Positions 45,901 through 55,890 of a DNA stretch of 64,000 bases are shown piece by piece. Position 1 is the first letter of the stretch, and every line of letters begins with the position of its first letter. A program made the translations under genes and the position numbers. Under the pieces are notes generated by a model. It was not told the DNA's origin. It did not search any database and worked only from the letters and a program-made list of their open reading frames with translations. Origin of the DNA: Bugula neritina (lineage: Eukaryota; Bryozoa; Gymnolaemata; Cheilostomatida; Bugulidae); contig OZ037767.1 in NCBI GenBank assembly GCA_964035545.1, forward strand, positions 20,996,628 to 21,060,627, read 5' to 3'.

Positions 45901-46208
45901 AGGACCCGGTAAGTGACGAAACTAGTGGCAGATTTAAGGCTTCTTGTCATTCAATGTGCATATCTCTATGAAAATCATTATTATATTGTTCTTTGGCAAA
46001 TATATTATTGCAATCAGTTTAAATCATGAAATAAGCCAATCAAATGCAATCCATCTCAAACAAAACACAGATGAAGAATCTCTTCATGGCTGATACAAAT
46101 TTTTGTCTGCATCTGTTTCAGGCGGAGATAAAACAGAAACCAGCTGTTGCTTTCTTTTTACCAAAAGACCCAATTCAGATCTCTGCGGTTCCAAGAAGTT
46201 CTTTTTGA
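30903..46208 (+). CDS. Cytochrome P450, CYP3 clan (CYP3A/thromboxane-synthase-like), complete
   Basis: Thirteen exons splice in frame to 529 residues: 30903-30970, 38421-38520, 39066-39121, 39667-39883, 40254-40336, 41534-41712, 42342-42478, 42971-43079, 43425-43549, 44098-44219, 44857-44994, 45740-45908 and 46122-46208 (TGA). In order they give a membrane anchor (YSWILLFVLLALLYW), a Pro-containing hinge, a GRQP motif, WKHVRSILTPTFTSGKLK (C helix), YTMDVIASTVFG, I helix FFGAGYETTATAL with the oxygen-binding T, K helix ESMR, PERFDPER, and the haem loop PFGAGGRSCIANR with the ligand Cys. The length is normal for a microsomal haem monooxygenase of the endoplasmic reticulum; the substrate is unknown. 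The haem loop has A where G usually follows CI. Intron 1 is about 7.4 kb because a retrotransposon sits in it. Confidence 0.95.
31138..31553 (-). repeat. 3' LTR of element 2
   Basis: 416 bp. On the minus strand it starts TGTAATGGATTTTAG and ends CACTACA. It contains about 25 bp (around 31433-31460) missing from the other LTR. Confidence 0.92.
31385..31747 (-). other. Hydrophobic open frame running into the 3' LTR of element 2
   Basis: About 120 codons initiated by GTG at best. It contains a strongly hydrophobic stretch (VILVLFCVLLFLFTFSIFLV) that could span a membrane, and its last third lies in the LTR. The position fits a decayed env-like reading frame, but no envelope motifs are seen and it may be chance. 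Recorded only as an open frame. Confidence 0.25.
31554..32795 (-). other. Element 2 region between integrase tail and 3' LTR
   Basis: About 1.2 kb without a recognisable coding region beyond the hydrophobic frame at 31385-31747. It contains two G homopolymer runs (about 31784-31790 and 31880-31898). It could be a long 3' untranslated or degenerate accessory region. Confidence 0.5.
32796..34806 (-). pseudogene. Element 2 integrase and C-terminal tail, interrupted
   Basis: Frame 34806-34102 carries the HHCC zinc module (HKQAHAGASR then CEVCQASKHG) and the start of the integrase core (VAVDLVGP). A TGA at 34102-34104 interrupts it. The same frame resumes with the remaining core from 34017 (SDQGAQFQSQL, TTPYHPQGNGVVERNNR with the catalytic D and E). 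A frameshift at the G homopolymer near 33523-33532 moves the rest into frame 33575-32796, which has the integrase C-terminal beta domain (YKVGDWVWM, KLQPKFVGPYCV) and a proline-rich tail. Confidence 0.88.
34547..36871 (-). pseudogene. Element 2 protease, deleted reverse transcriptase and RNase H
   Basis: A 774-codon frame: protease FLLDTGCTTNLLSRRLF, then RT fingers with WSSPVVLVRKKDGSWRFCVD and FFSTLDSLSGYWQM. Immediately after AAFITDF the sequence jumps to AGIAQPLNRLTAKG, so the segment carrying FGL.NAP and the Y.DD catalytic box (about 110-130 residues) is gone without breaking the frame. RNase H follows (LDTDASNHNVGAVLSQ, RRKLLAVVKAV, RTDHASL). The end of the frame (after about 34800) is out of phase with the integrase frame. 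Confidence 0.9.
36872..37802 (-). pseudogene. Element 2 gag, frameshifted
   Basis: Frame 37802-37431 starts MADEDDAPGQGPVAIEED and has a gag core (FSGEEDVEQFITEFSDV, AKPYGI, LRARFRLTARDARVQLQGLR). It breaks near 37431; the continuation lies in another frame (37398-37114), then a TGA near 37114 interrupts it before a shortened zinc knuckle CWGCGGHFMRSC (around 37015). The N-terminal part is clearly homologous to the gag start at 63614. Confidence 0.85.
37844..37862 (-). other. Primer-binding site of element 2, complementary to tRNA-Leu
   Basis: Minus strand TGGTGGCAGCGGTGGGATT, one base after the 5' LTR. Its complement AATCCCACCGCTGCCACCA equals the T-arm/acceptor end plus CCA of animal tRNA-Leu of the AAG type, as recalled. 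The same 18 bases occur at 63584-63601. Confidence 0.8.
37864..38257 (-). repeat. 5' LTR of element 2
   Basis: 394 bp, TGTAATGGG...CACTACA on the minus strand, with the short deletion relative to the 3' LTR. Confidence 0.92.
40540..40780 (+). repeat. Approximately 20-bp tandem repeat in P450 intron 5
   Basis: About ten imperfect copies of CACCTGTTGACACATCTA-like units. Confidence 0.85.
41140..41510 (+). repeat. (ATAGT)n-rich minisatellite before P450 exon 6
   Basis: Pentanucleotide ATAGT runs interleaved with ATATAACATAGTGTAGTATA blocks, ending about 25 bp before the exon at 41534. Confidence 0.9.
42538..42955 (+). repeat. 19-bp minisatellite in P450 intron 7
   Basis: About 21 copies of CTATATACAGTCAGTATAA filling nearly all of the intron between 42478 and 42971, with a few CAGTTAG and ATATAT variants. 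Confidence 0.95.
43604..43929. mobile_element. hAT-family MITE in P450 intron 9
   Basis: Terminal inverted repeats start CAGGGGTGTCC (43612) and, from the other end, CAGGGATGTCTGG (43921 inward). The 310-bp body has no coding capacity. It is flanked by 8-bp near-identical target duplications, TTCTAGAC (43604-43611) and CTCTAGAC (43922-43929). The 8-bp duplication and the CAGGG-type termini are hallmarks of hAT elements. Confidence 0.85.
44455..44740. mobile_element. Foldback element with about 60-bp inverted repeats in P450 intron 10
   Basis: The left arm near 44460-44530 contains GTAACATAACATGTCAGCCA. The right arm near 44670-44735 carries its imperfect reverse complement (TGGCTGACATTTTATGTTAT). 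Pairing extends outward through GACACATTTTGCCGCACC and GGTGCAGCGAAGTGTC-like sequence. No coding capacity; a non-autonomous DNA transposon is likely, family not assigned. Confidence 0.7.
45275..45420 (+). repeat. (CACTCA)n-type imperfect hexamer repeat
   Basis: Alternating CACACTCACG units in P450 intron 11. Confidence 0.9.
45522..45650 (-). mobile_element. Hammerhead-bearing retroelement remnant, second copy
   Basis: The minus strand from about 45650 to 45590 (GTACTCTGTTCTGCGCTGAT then GAAGGGACAAATCAGCTGTT) is clearly homologous to 29755-29695. It has lost the stem II 3' strand and the GAAA core. A tRNA-like stretch with GTGGTTAGAGAGCTC precedes it on the plus strand at about 45522, and a TACATA repeat follows. 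Confidence 0.6.
45648..45735 (+). repeat. ATACAT/GTACAT simple repeat
   Basis: Tandem TACATA and TACATG units directly before P450 exon 12. Confidence 0.85.
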
Positions 46209-46352
46209 AGTTATTCTTCCTTATTCCAAAAGCTATATGTGATTTAAGATAGGGCAGATAAACTTTTTACTCAAATGCAAATTGTTACACTACTTCATTT
46301 TTCTAGCTAATTATAAATCAACATGGCCATAACTATAATGTAGAATACCAAC

Positions 46353-46358
46353 AATAAA
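46353..46358 (+). terminator. Polyadenylation signal of the P450 gene
   Basis: AATAAA 145 bp after the TGA stop. Confidence 0.6.
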
Positions 46359-47269
46359 TATTTACAGATTTAATTTAATTTGCTTGCTTTTAAATAGCCC
46401 ATGGATTTTTATTTATAGAATGTTTTTTGTAGCTATACTATATTATTATATTAGAATATTTGATTTCAATATTATCAAAGTATAGCATCTTTATCTGTTA
46501 CTTCTATTCCTTATTATAGTAACTGTTCAAAATTTATTATATTTCTATTTAACAAATTTTTTCCTGTTGAATATGAAAATTCTGCTAGCTATGGCACAAA
46601 AATATGAAACTGGAATAAATGTTTCTAAACCATAACCAATTCGTTCCAAATTTCCAACTTCCAATGTATAACATGTAAACAGCAATTATGATTACTATAT
46701 AACTTATATATAACTTTGTGTGATTTGATTTACAACTTTTTCTAAAAACCACTTTTTATCACTGTGAATTGGTAAACTTGCATGCAAGCATTCTCCTGTT
46801 TCTCACCTACTCTGTCGTGGTGCGGGATGAGTGGCGGTCTTGCAGGGCACCAAGTGCTATATCAGAGAATGCTATATAATTCTGTCAGCAACTTTAGTGG
46901 ACGTGGGCATACATCATGCTACCCCCAACATTGCTGTGACATAGCGCTGCAGTTTTGTTCAATAAGCCACTAAGTTGTGTTGCAAAGCTAAAACATACTC
47001 TTTGTGTGTTTGAGAGAGAGAACTGGAATTTTAATTTTTGAAAGAATAACTGTATTTACAACACTTAACAATTACAGTTACATCAAGGTAAAAAGTCACA
47101 ATATCAATAGAACCTTTACACTAATGATCACAGTAATAGTCCCAGTAACCAAGTGTGTCTGGGCGTTCAAATTGTCCTGCTTATAAACAGCTTGATGTTG
47201 ATTGGTCCACAGGCTCCGGCCGTCATCAGCATTTTACAGAGAGCACGAAAGAAAGCCATGATACAGTTT
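46359..47269. other. Intergenic sequence downstream of P450
   Basis: AT-rich to about 46760, then moderately GC-richer sequence that may be more of the LINE copy at 47270. Nothing else was recognised. Confidence 0.4.
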
Positions 47270-47690
47270 GTCTATAATACAATCTGCCTAATGAATAACG
47301 CATAGATGAGGTTCAAAACATGACATGGAGAAGGGGGGGGGTAGCATAACATGTCCCACGGCCAACACATAGGTGATGGCATTGTGTCAAAGAATACAAT
47401 ACGCAGTTCTTTACTAGATGCCCTGTATTTTTCTTGCAGAATGTGAAGACAAAACATGTATGGGCTCAGTAGTAGATCTGCCTCTTTGAAAACCATATTA
47501 GTTAAGTCCTTTAGCTTGACCAACTCTCTTAGCCTTGCTTAGACCACTCTTTCATAAAGTTTGAGAGAGTGGCTGAGAAGCTTTATACCCCTGTAGTGTC
47601 GTCAACTGAGGGGAGGTCACCTTTCTGTTTGTAATGGGAAACAATTTTACTTTTTCGCCACTCTTTTGGTACCTATTCCTTTTCTTATTG
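47270..47690 (-). pseudogene. Degenerate LINE reverse transcriptase fragment
   Basis: The minus strand, across several frames and stops, shows the non-LTR RT signature order: an I(P)..K(Q)K.D-like segment, HYRGIKLLSHSLKLYERV, then LQEKYRASSKELRIVFFD, and after a gap PMCWPWDML. This is the RTE-like arrangement of RT motifs 0-3. Stops near 47545 and 47610 and an internal deletion of the catalytic region show it is long dead. Confidence 0.65.
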
Positions 47691-48755
47691 CTTCTCTAAA
47701 ACATGATGTAATCCATGCTGTCCATGTGTAGTAGTAATTGAATGCCTAGCATAAATTACAAAAAGTGAGCATGACTACTATTCACCCTTAATTTTGAAAG
47801 GGAAATTATTAATAGATAACATAAATTGATTAATACTATTATAGTTATTTACATTAACTTTACTAGTTTTACATTTATAGCAACTGTAATGTATTTGGTT
47901 GAAAATGGTTATTGCAAGCATTATTTCTACTAATTTTCACATTGTGGTCACTGTGTAACTTAAACTTATAGCTTTGTATTGTTATGGTGGAATATGCAGT
48001 TTAGAGCTATAGCAACTCACCGGATAATACAATTGGGTTGTAGCCTTCGGTTCAGCTCAGGGTCGGTAGATTAATACGGGTTGCTTGGCTTGCGAGATAA
48101 CTCCAGCTCCTGTTAGTCTGTAGGGGTAAAGTTATGACTCCAGCTTAGGGTATTTGTCTGGTGGTGCTCCTCAGTCTATGATCCTGGGCTAGCCCTCACT
48201 AACATACCCCAATACATTCTATTCTATTTAAACTCATATATTCTCTTCTTTCCACAATCTTTAATCACTCAATCTTCTCAATTTCTCTCATACACACTGT
48301 TTTCTATCTGCAACACTCACACAAGCCACAACCACACTCTAGCTATGTTGATACAAATATCTCAGAGTTGTGCACTCCTCATACACGTAACAGTAAAAGA
48401 AGACAACTACATGTAACTTAAAAACCCAGATACAACAGTGTTTACATGCATGAGTTTTAAAGCTGATTTGGTTTCATATGTTTAGATAAAAATGTTTTAA
48501 AAGCTACATCATCAAGCAAAACAAAAAATTGTACATATAAAATAAAATAAATCGAATAACTTGAATAAAATAACAGAACGGCTAAATCTTCCCTTTCATA
48601 CTTTTATAAGGCTTGCGGCATAGATAAGCGACACAATGATGTTTTCATGGTCAAGGTCAAAAGCGCAAGTGACGCTACTTTAAGTTTAAACCCTTTGGCT
48701 AACCGTTGCTCATCTGCATGCTCATGCTGACAGATACTAATGCCAATGGTGATAA
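47691..48755. other. Intergenic sequence without recognised features
   Basis: No exon, RNA or repeat recognised; a stretch at 48040-48190 is richer in GC and may be transposon-derived. Confidence 0.45.
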
Positions 48756-49500
48756 TTGTTAGTGTCACGTCTGTCGATACTGATAGCATAAGAATCATCA
48801 AATCTAATAGTAATACTAATACTAATAGTAATTGCAATACTAGTAATATTACAGTTACTCTATTAGTTGATACTTGAAGTTGGTAGTCCTACTCATCGAA
48901 CTCAATTATCTAATTCAGCTCAGTGGTCCTTCTAGTACTGCTACTCAATCTCATAGACTTAGAGTATTATACTCATACTCATAGTCACACTGGTACTGAT
49001 ACGATAGTAATGCTCCCCTCGCAAAAATTAGAACACTCTGCTAACACCTACTGGCGCAAAATTGTGAGTGCCTCTGGCTCTTATGTTGTTTTTGTTTGGG
49101 TTTATCATCATCATGTGTTGAAATGTATCTATTTTAGCATGTAGCTAAGTTAGAATATTTTAATTGTGATACTGATAGTGATACTTATAGTTATAGCCAT
49201 ACTCAATATCACAGCCCATGGGCATACTGATACTGATACCTTATCATACTTATACTTATAGTTATACTCATACTCATGTATGACTCATAGTGATAGTCAT
49301 AGTGATAGTATTACATTTACTCTCTTGGTATTAGTATTACTATTAGTATTAGTAATCAATATCAATATGATCATAATGCTCAATCTCATACTTATAATTA
49401 TTGATACTATCATATTCATAGCGATAGTCATAGTGTAAGTGATAGTCACTGTGACTATCATATTCATACTGATACTCATAGTGATAGTGATACTATAAGT
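48756..49500. repeat. Degenerate hexanucleotide repeat region
   Basis: Long runs built from ATACTC, ATAGTG, ATAGTC and ATACTG hexamers (for example GATACTGATAGTGATACTTA near 49170), heavily diverged and interrupted. They explain the short repetitive open frames here. Confidence 0.75.
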
Positions 49501-50384
49501 ATATATTTAATTTTATGATGACATACTGAAGTGACACCATATGACATATCTGTCCTTTTGATGAAGGGTCACAAAGTGCAAGATAAACTAAAAGACCTAT
49601 AAATCCAAACAAAGATCAAAATGCAATAATGTGAAAATGTCAAAGCTATAAGTATAACAGTTCCTAGGTGATATGAGTTTTTGAAATATGATTTAAGTTA
49701 ACGTTCATACACTAACAAAATTGTAGCAATTTGCCTGGTGAATATCTTTTGGCAATATAGTGCAGTTTGTACAATGACACTTTATATCCTGACTAATCTA
49801 TGCTGGCAAATTATTATGTCTATACCCAACTGGTGGTTTTGAAATGCGTTTTGATTTTGTGACTGTGTAGTTCCCATTAGTTCTCAGTGTGGTTTTGTGG
49901 GCTGTTGGTGATGCATACTTATAGATAGTCTTACAATGGCATAACCTGACTAGCAGCTTAGTGCTGTAAAATATTTTTTTACCATTATATATACTCATAT
50001 TCTTATTTGTGGTTTACCATTCATCCTTATGCAAACTGTTATTTGCTTATTATTACCACATGAATAGTTGTCATTGCATTTACCCATTCCTGTTTTACTG
50101 GTTATTCAGTTGCCTGCTAGTGCTCTATTAATACAGACATATACTACACAAACTACTTCAAATTCATATTATCTCAACGAAGCACGAAACATAACAGTTG
50201 GTTTATTACATATTCTGCTTTAGCAATAAGGGATACTGGGTGTACCTGCTTCTCATGGCCATAAACGTGTTTGGACAGGGTATATGCTTGAATTTAATAT
50301 AGCTTTGTTGTTTATACTTTATGTGTCCTTCATCTGTCCTTTATATGTGAACATATTTTTAATTATCTGTTTTTAGAGTTTGGC
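49501..50384. other. Upstream flank of the chromodomain gene
   Basis: AT-rich. An acceptor-like CTGTTTTTAG ends at 50376, nine bases before the first ATG of the next gene, suggesting an untranslated upstream exon that could not be located. Confidence 0.4.
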
Positions 50385-53300
50385 ATGGCTGCTAGTACTA
50401 CTACAGCCTCTGTAATTAAAATTACTCACTGCAATCTTTGCAAGGAGGTTTTTATGCAGCCGACTAATGGCAAACCTTCCTCAAGATGTAATAAGTGCAG
50501 TAAGTATAAAAATAAGTAGTTGGAAATGCATGAAACCGGTTTTTAAACGCAACCATGTTTGCAACCTTTTACTGTATTACTATAACTTACGTACCACCTT
50601 CAACTCCAGTCAGTGGGCTACTCAAAAAACACAGAAACTAATGCTATTTATGGGTACTTTATACTTACAGTTATAGCTTACTTAAACTGTACTAATAGTT
50701 TTGATATAATAATAATATTGCCTAATATACCAATTAGATGATTGAAGATAAATTTATCTACCTATTTAGCTGTACACTGTTTATTTTTATAATACTGCAT
50801 ACAAAAATTTACAATGAATAAATAAGAGTTTTTATCTTTAAATGATAACTAGTTATAGCAGCATGATATAGATTGTCTGCTTGTAAAATAAATCCGAAAA
50901 CTCGGGCTAAAAAGAATACCGTGAGCCATTTGCTGCTGACCAGCAACAAAATATCATTTCCTGTACCTGTAGGCTTTGCTGTTTATAAAATATTGTTGGT
51001 GTTTTAGTAACGAAAAGAGGCTGTCCCAACTGTCACCATATTATGGCAATACATGCTGCTAAATGCGATCGCTGTGGTTAGTTCATTATATGTCACTAAA
51101 GTTTCTCTTTTTCGAAACAACCAAGTTAATATATCACAATATTATATGTTGAAATTTAAAAAGGCATGTGTAGAAGTGCTTAGCATAAAAAAAATGCAGC
51201 ACTCAAGTTATAAAACTAAAAATATGTGTACACAGGACAATCTATGAGGTCATTAACAATAAAAACCAAACAAGCGGCATTGGCCAAGCAGTTTGAGCAT
51301 GGAGCGCACCGTAAACGAAAACACAGTCTGATAAAGCAGAGAATATGTAACATGGTAAGCAGTTCTAATCACATTAACTTATACGTGGAAATCACTTCAT
51401 TGCTACATCATCCAGCATATGAAACATGTAATGAATCTTATGAAGCCCATTAACTGAAAATTATAGCATTTCAATGGCCAGTTTTGAACTGAGAGAAAGT
51501 ATCAACTATGATAACTATGCAAAACATAAGTCTTTCTATGTTTTATTGCATCTACAATGTTTGCACTAAAACATTTTTACTCGCTTGTTTTTACTCTGCC
51601 CCAGCATTTATTAGAGCCAATTTTATTAGAGTGCTAAATTTAGTTAGTTTGAATTTCTTTTTAATTTACTATTGACACATCATTGGATAAAAAATTCTAA
51701 CATTTTATTTTAGTCGGCATTTGCTCATGGGGCTGGGTTTGGACTGATAACTTTTATGCTAAAGCCAGATGCAAGGGAGCAACTTACAGTGATTACCAGT
51801 GGAGTGTCCAGTGAACATACAAAGGAGTCTATTGAAGCGATGAAAGATCTGCTATTAGGTTCAAGTAGGATTCTACACCATCTTATGTAATGCACTGTAA
51901 TACTGTTTAGTAAAACACAGAATAGCATCTATATCAATATATTATCACAGTTTAATAACTAATATGCGCAGGTTTTGTTGTTAATATTTGAATACATAAA
52001 ACCAAGAGCTCCTATTTCTCATGATGTGATATCAGAGTTCTGTCCTCTTAACTGCTGCAAATTATTTGTTTAAATAAATACTAGAACATTCATTTTTAGC
52101 AACAAAGCAAGCTTTAATGAGGTTTGTGCGCACTATGTTGTGTATTCAATAGCAGTAATATAAGTTCAACTTTTTTTGAATTTTTATAAAATTGATATTT
52201 GGTGCATCCAGTGCTATATTAATGTGCTAAGAGAGACTGCTGTTTTTTATTGGCATCGCCTTCAATGATACTAAATCCAATGCAAATCTTCCGCCAAAGA
52301 CAAAACATAATGGGTAATGCTGCAAGTGACATATACTGTACCCTGTGGGACCCTATCAAAGAGCATATGATCGTCATGTAATATCATAGATATGGGAAGA
52401 GTTGTTGTGTTTGCTCTCCCTTTTTTCTTTTAGAAATGTTTGATGTTAATTGAATGCCTTTTTTCATTTGTTTCAGTGGATCAAATTTACAACCTCAATG
52501 AGAAGACTTCTATGAAAAGTTATAAGAAAGCAGCACCAACTACCAGTGCTGCTGATTCTACTGCTACTACTGATTTTACTGCTACTACTGATTCTACTAC
52601 CATTACTACTGATTCTACTACTGCTGCTACTGATTCTAATACTAATTCTACTACCATTACTGCTGATTCTACTACCATTACTACTGATTCTAATACTGAT
52701 TCTACTACTGATTTTACTACTACTGCCACTACTGCTAGTGTTACTACTACTACTGCTACTACTACTATTAATACTACTACTGCTGCTGATACTACTACTA
52801 CTGCTTCTACTCGTACTACTCTAACCAGGAACAGTAGTAAAACTCCTACTTCCACTAGTACTGCTGCAAGTACTACTAATACTGCTACTACTACTACTAC
52901 TACTAATAATAATGCTCCCACTATACTGCTACTATTTAATACTAATACTCCTTCTATTGAAAAGACAACTCCTGTGAATACATATTTAGTTCCTTTAATT
53001 AAACAACCCACTGAAAGACGTTCAGTTACACTGAGATCTTCTACAGCTCCAACCACGGCCCCAACCACGGCCTCAACTAACAGCCACATTGCTTGCAAGA
53101 CGAGTTCTACTCACATTGGATCTACCAATACCACAACATTGACCAACACTTCAACCACTGCTTCTTGTGCTTCAATTACATCACAGCCCCCAACTTCAAG
53201 AAATCGCCTTTTAGCAACAAACAGTAAGGTTTAAATAAGTATTTACTATGTTTTGGCTAGCTGAGTTAACTCTGCTGCCAGTTGTAAATCAGTCAGACAA

Positions 53301-54275
53301 TAACCCAATGACACACTGCATGTATATTTTCAGACTAACATCATTCATTATAGTAGCAGGTATGCGCTATGACTGTACTATGATAAATACACCAGACGAA
53401 TATTGGGGTGTCTCACTGTAATGGCTCTAGGGGAGGAGAAAGATATATCAAATAATTTCAAGTAGTTTTAAAAACCTCAAAGAAAAACTAAAAATGCTGG
53501 CGTTGAGCAGTTCAGGCACTGTTGTGGGTGATAACTATGCGTTGTGAGTTACTGTTCAATTGCAAAAAGAGTTGGATTGTGTCAAACACTTTAACGTTGC
53601 CATAGTTGCCACTTTATAGTATTATGTTGCTTTGCCTTCAGGTAGCAAAAGAAAGCTGTGGGCTATAGAGAAGATTTGTAAAATCAGAGGATCTCGAGCA
53701 CTCGTGAAATGGAAAGGCTACAAGTGAGTTCTGGAATGGTGAAGCAATTCATTGATTCATCAAGTGACTTCTTTTCTAGAAAAAAAACTATTTTAGCATA
53801 ATGTGTATAAATGCATCATTTAAGGTTTATACACTGGTTTTAGTAATCAGTCTTTGGATTAATGTAGACCACTATCTAAAAAGCTGTTTGCTGTCCACTG
53901 TATGTACTGCAAGTGTTACAAATGTAACGATGTGGTCCTGTTTTCAGGACTCCAACGTGGGAACCAGTGAAAAATGTGAAGCACACAGTTTTCTACCAGC
54001 AGTTGATGGTAAGAGCCCAGTTCAGCTTTTGAAATTACTCAACAATCAAGTAATAAAATGTTATAGAATATAATTGAACCTAAATTTCTTTTTATAACTT
54101 TCATAAAATACAAATGATAAATCAATAATGTTTTATGTTAGTTATTTGAATAGAATATTGCAAAGGCTGAAATTGAGTCTCACTTTTTGATTTAATGCAA
54201 TCAAACCATATGACCTCATATTTTATTGTGTTTTAGGATGAGGATGGCGGTCCCGAACATCCCTCAACAACTTGA
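50385..54275 (+). CDS. Zinc-ribbon and chromodomain protein with Ser/Thr-rich linker, family not recognised
   Basis: Eight exons splice in frame to about 460 residues: 50385-50499, 51008-51076, 51236-51354, 51714-51864 (or -51858), 52477-53223, 53642-53723, 53948-54008 and 54237-54275 (TGA). Residues 16-38 carry C-x2-C-x15-C-x2-C (CNLC...CNKC); about 20 residues on is C-x2-C-x10-C-x2-C (CPNCHHIMAIHAAKCDRC), a zinc-ribbon-like pair. A basic stretch (HRKRKHSLIKQR) follows. The large fifth exon encodes a Ser/Thr/Asp repeat. A chromodomain split by an intron ends the protein: KLWAIEKICKIRG, ALVKWKGYK, TPTWEPVKNV, with W, W and Y in the aromatic-cage positions, so methyl-lysine reading is plausible. 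An acidic tail DEDGGPEHPSTT ends it. A nuclear role is inferred; no named orthologue was recognised. Confidence 0.8.
52540..52960 (+). repeat. In-frame trinucleotide-rich coding microsatellite
   Basis: ACTACTGATTCT-type units inside exon 5 of the chromodomain gene, encoding Thr-Thr-Asp-Ser repeats. The tract stays in frame over about 420 bp. Leucine-rich and valine-rich open frames in other frames are artefacts of it. Confidence 0.9.
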
Positions 54276-54313
54276 CAGATTTTGATTGTATATAGAATAT
54301 TCTTAGTTTTGTA

Positions 54314-54319
54314 AATAAA
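54314..54319 (+). terminator. Polyadenylation signal of the chromodomain gene
   Basis: AATAAA about 40 bp after the TGA stop. Confidence 0.7.
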
Positions 54320-54619
54320 ATATAAATGTGGACATCCTTTCCAACAGTCTTTTGATGTTATTATAAACGTAAATATGCTATACTTGCATTGCTATTTGCT
54401 AAAATATTATGTCATGCACATTATACTACCGTTGTACTGAGCACTAGCACTTGGCCCAACATAGTTCAATTTCAAATTACTAATAAGCTAACCAACTGTA
54501 TATAAAAGCAAGCAAATTAACTTTGGTATAATATAGTACACTCACGAGTGTTTATTAGCATTGATGCACACAGCTCTTTGAACGTTATGTGACACACTAA
54601 ATGGTATGAGAAATTTTTT

Positions 54620-54860
54620 TGTTTTCATTACCTTAATAAAGTGAACTGACACTTCGGCACGACTGTGTCCATCTTTAGAAAAACATTGAATGATCTAAAA
54701 CTCAAAAGCTACGAAGTTAGGGTAAATTATGAATGAAGAAAAGTATAAAGGGTGGAAATCATTCTAAATTAATTAAACTATAAGAGAGATAATCTCATTT
54801 TTATATTACATGAGTAAAAAAATTATACTGCTTTTCTGCATAATAATGAATGAGTTAAAA
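54620..54860 (-). mobile_element. Penelope-like element terminal remnant, decayed hammerhead
   Basis: Minus strand 54690-54630 (CTAAAGATGGACACAGTCGT then GCCGAAGTGTCAG) aligns with the hammerhead region at 29075-29010. The following plus-strand sequence (GAGATAATCTCATTTTTATA, then AATTATACTGCTTTTCTGCA) matches 29168-29228. The core is mutated (CUGANGA to CUAAAGA, GAAA to GAAG). Confidence 0.65.
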
Positions 54861-54865
54861 ACAAA

Positions 54866-54920
54866 TATATACATATATATATATATATACATACAAATGT
54901 ATTATATATTATCATATATG

Positions 54921-54951
<31 letters not shown>

Positions 54952-54962
54952 TAATACATATG
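54866..54962. repeat. (TA)n microsatellite cluster
   Basis: Interrupted TA tracts next to the Penelope-like remnant, as at 29585. Confidence 0.9.
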
Positions 54963-55796
54963 TCAAAACCACAGCGGTAAAAGGTGACTAAAGATGACCA
55001 TATGTCTATAATGACTCTCTATATGTGAATTGCTAATATCACAAATAAGTTTAATATAGGCTAATAACCTCCTATAGGAAATGCTTCAACAAAATTTAAG
55101 TGCAGTCAATAGTAAATAAATTGGTTGATAACAATATTCACATAAGTAATCACGTAATACTCAACTCCAGTATATTATTTTCATCAATAAACATGAGCGA
55201 GTAATTTCCCATTAGACAGTTGACACGGTCATGATATACTATGACTGCGTATAGCTAATTATAATATTAAACTGTAAATTTATCTGCAGTTTTCAGCCAT
55301 TAGTCTGGTGTTTGCTCATTCGATTGCTCAACTCTTCCTTAGCCAGCTAGACCACAAAGTGTTGTGCATCAAAGGACTGCAGAAGGTCTGTAAGACATCG
55401 TGACGATATGTTCCTAGAATTATAGCTACCTACACTGAAACTTGCTTCCACCGATATGAAACCGCAGTTCAAACATGATCTTTACTAACTCTAATCATGC
55501 AAGTTTGCAGTTTAGTCATGTAACTATAAGTTAGCATCTTTGATTAATAAAAGAACATGCATATGGTAAAGGATAAGTGCAGTAAAATCGATTGATGTGA
55601 TGCATTTATATAAGATAACCCGTCTTCGTAATCAACTACCTCTAATAGTTTTGACTTCTTTCACTGCTTTACAAGAGCTACTACTCACTTATTATTCCTT
55701 CTGTACAAGTGGCTATGGCAGATATATTGATTATTTCCCTTCCAATTATTCAGCAGCAGTTCAATTGTTTGGGGAATCCCCACTTTGGTAATTCAT

Positions 55797-55890
55797 ATGC
55801 TGAGAATGGCCTCGCACGATTGGCTAGTCATCCCCTTAGCTAAGGGTGTATTAACTACCCACTCGTGCAAGCTACACTCTCAGAATCCGC
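55797..55890. other. Imperfect palindrome able to form a hairpin of about 90 nt
   Basis: The arms start CTGAGAATG...CGCACGA and end TCGTGC...CTCTCAG, meeting at a perfect centre CCCTTAGCTAAGGG. Paired segments are CTGAGA/TCTCAG, GCACGA/TCGTGC, GGCTAGT/ACTACC-like and the centre. It could be a foldback transposon remnant, a cruciform site or a small-RNA precursor. Confidence 0.55.

Noticed and set aside
52520-53098. Val-rich minus-strand and Leu-rich plus-strand open frames
   Set aside because: They are alternative readings of the coding ACT/GCT microsatellite; the Thr/Ser frame continues into the chromodomain exons and is the real one.
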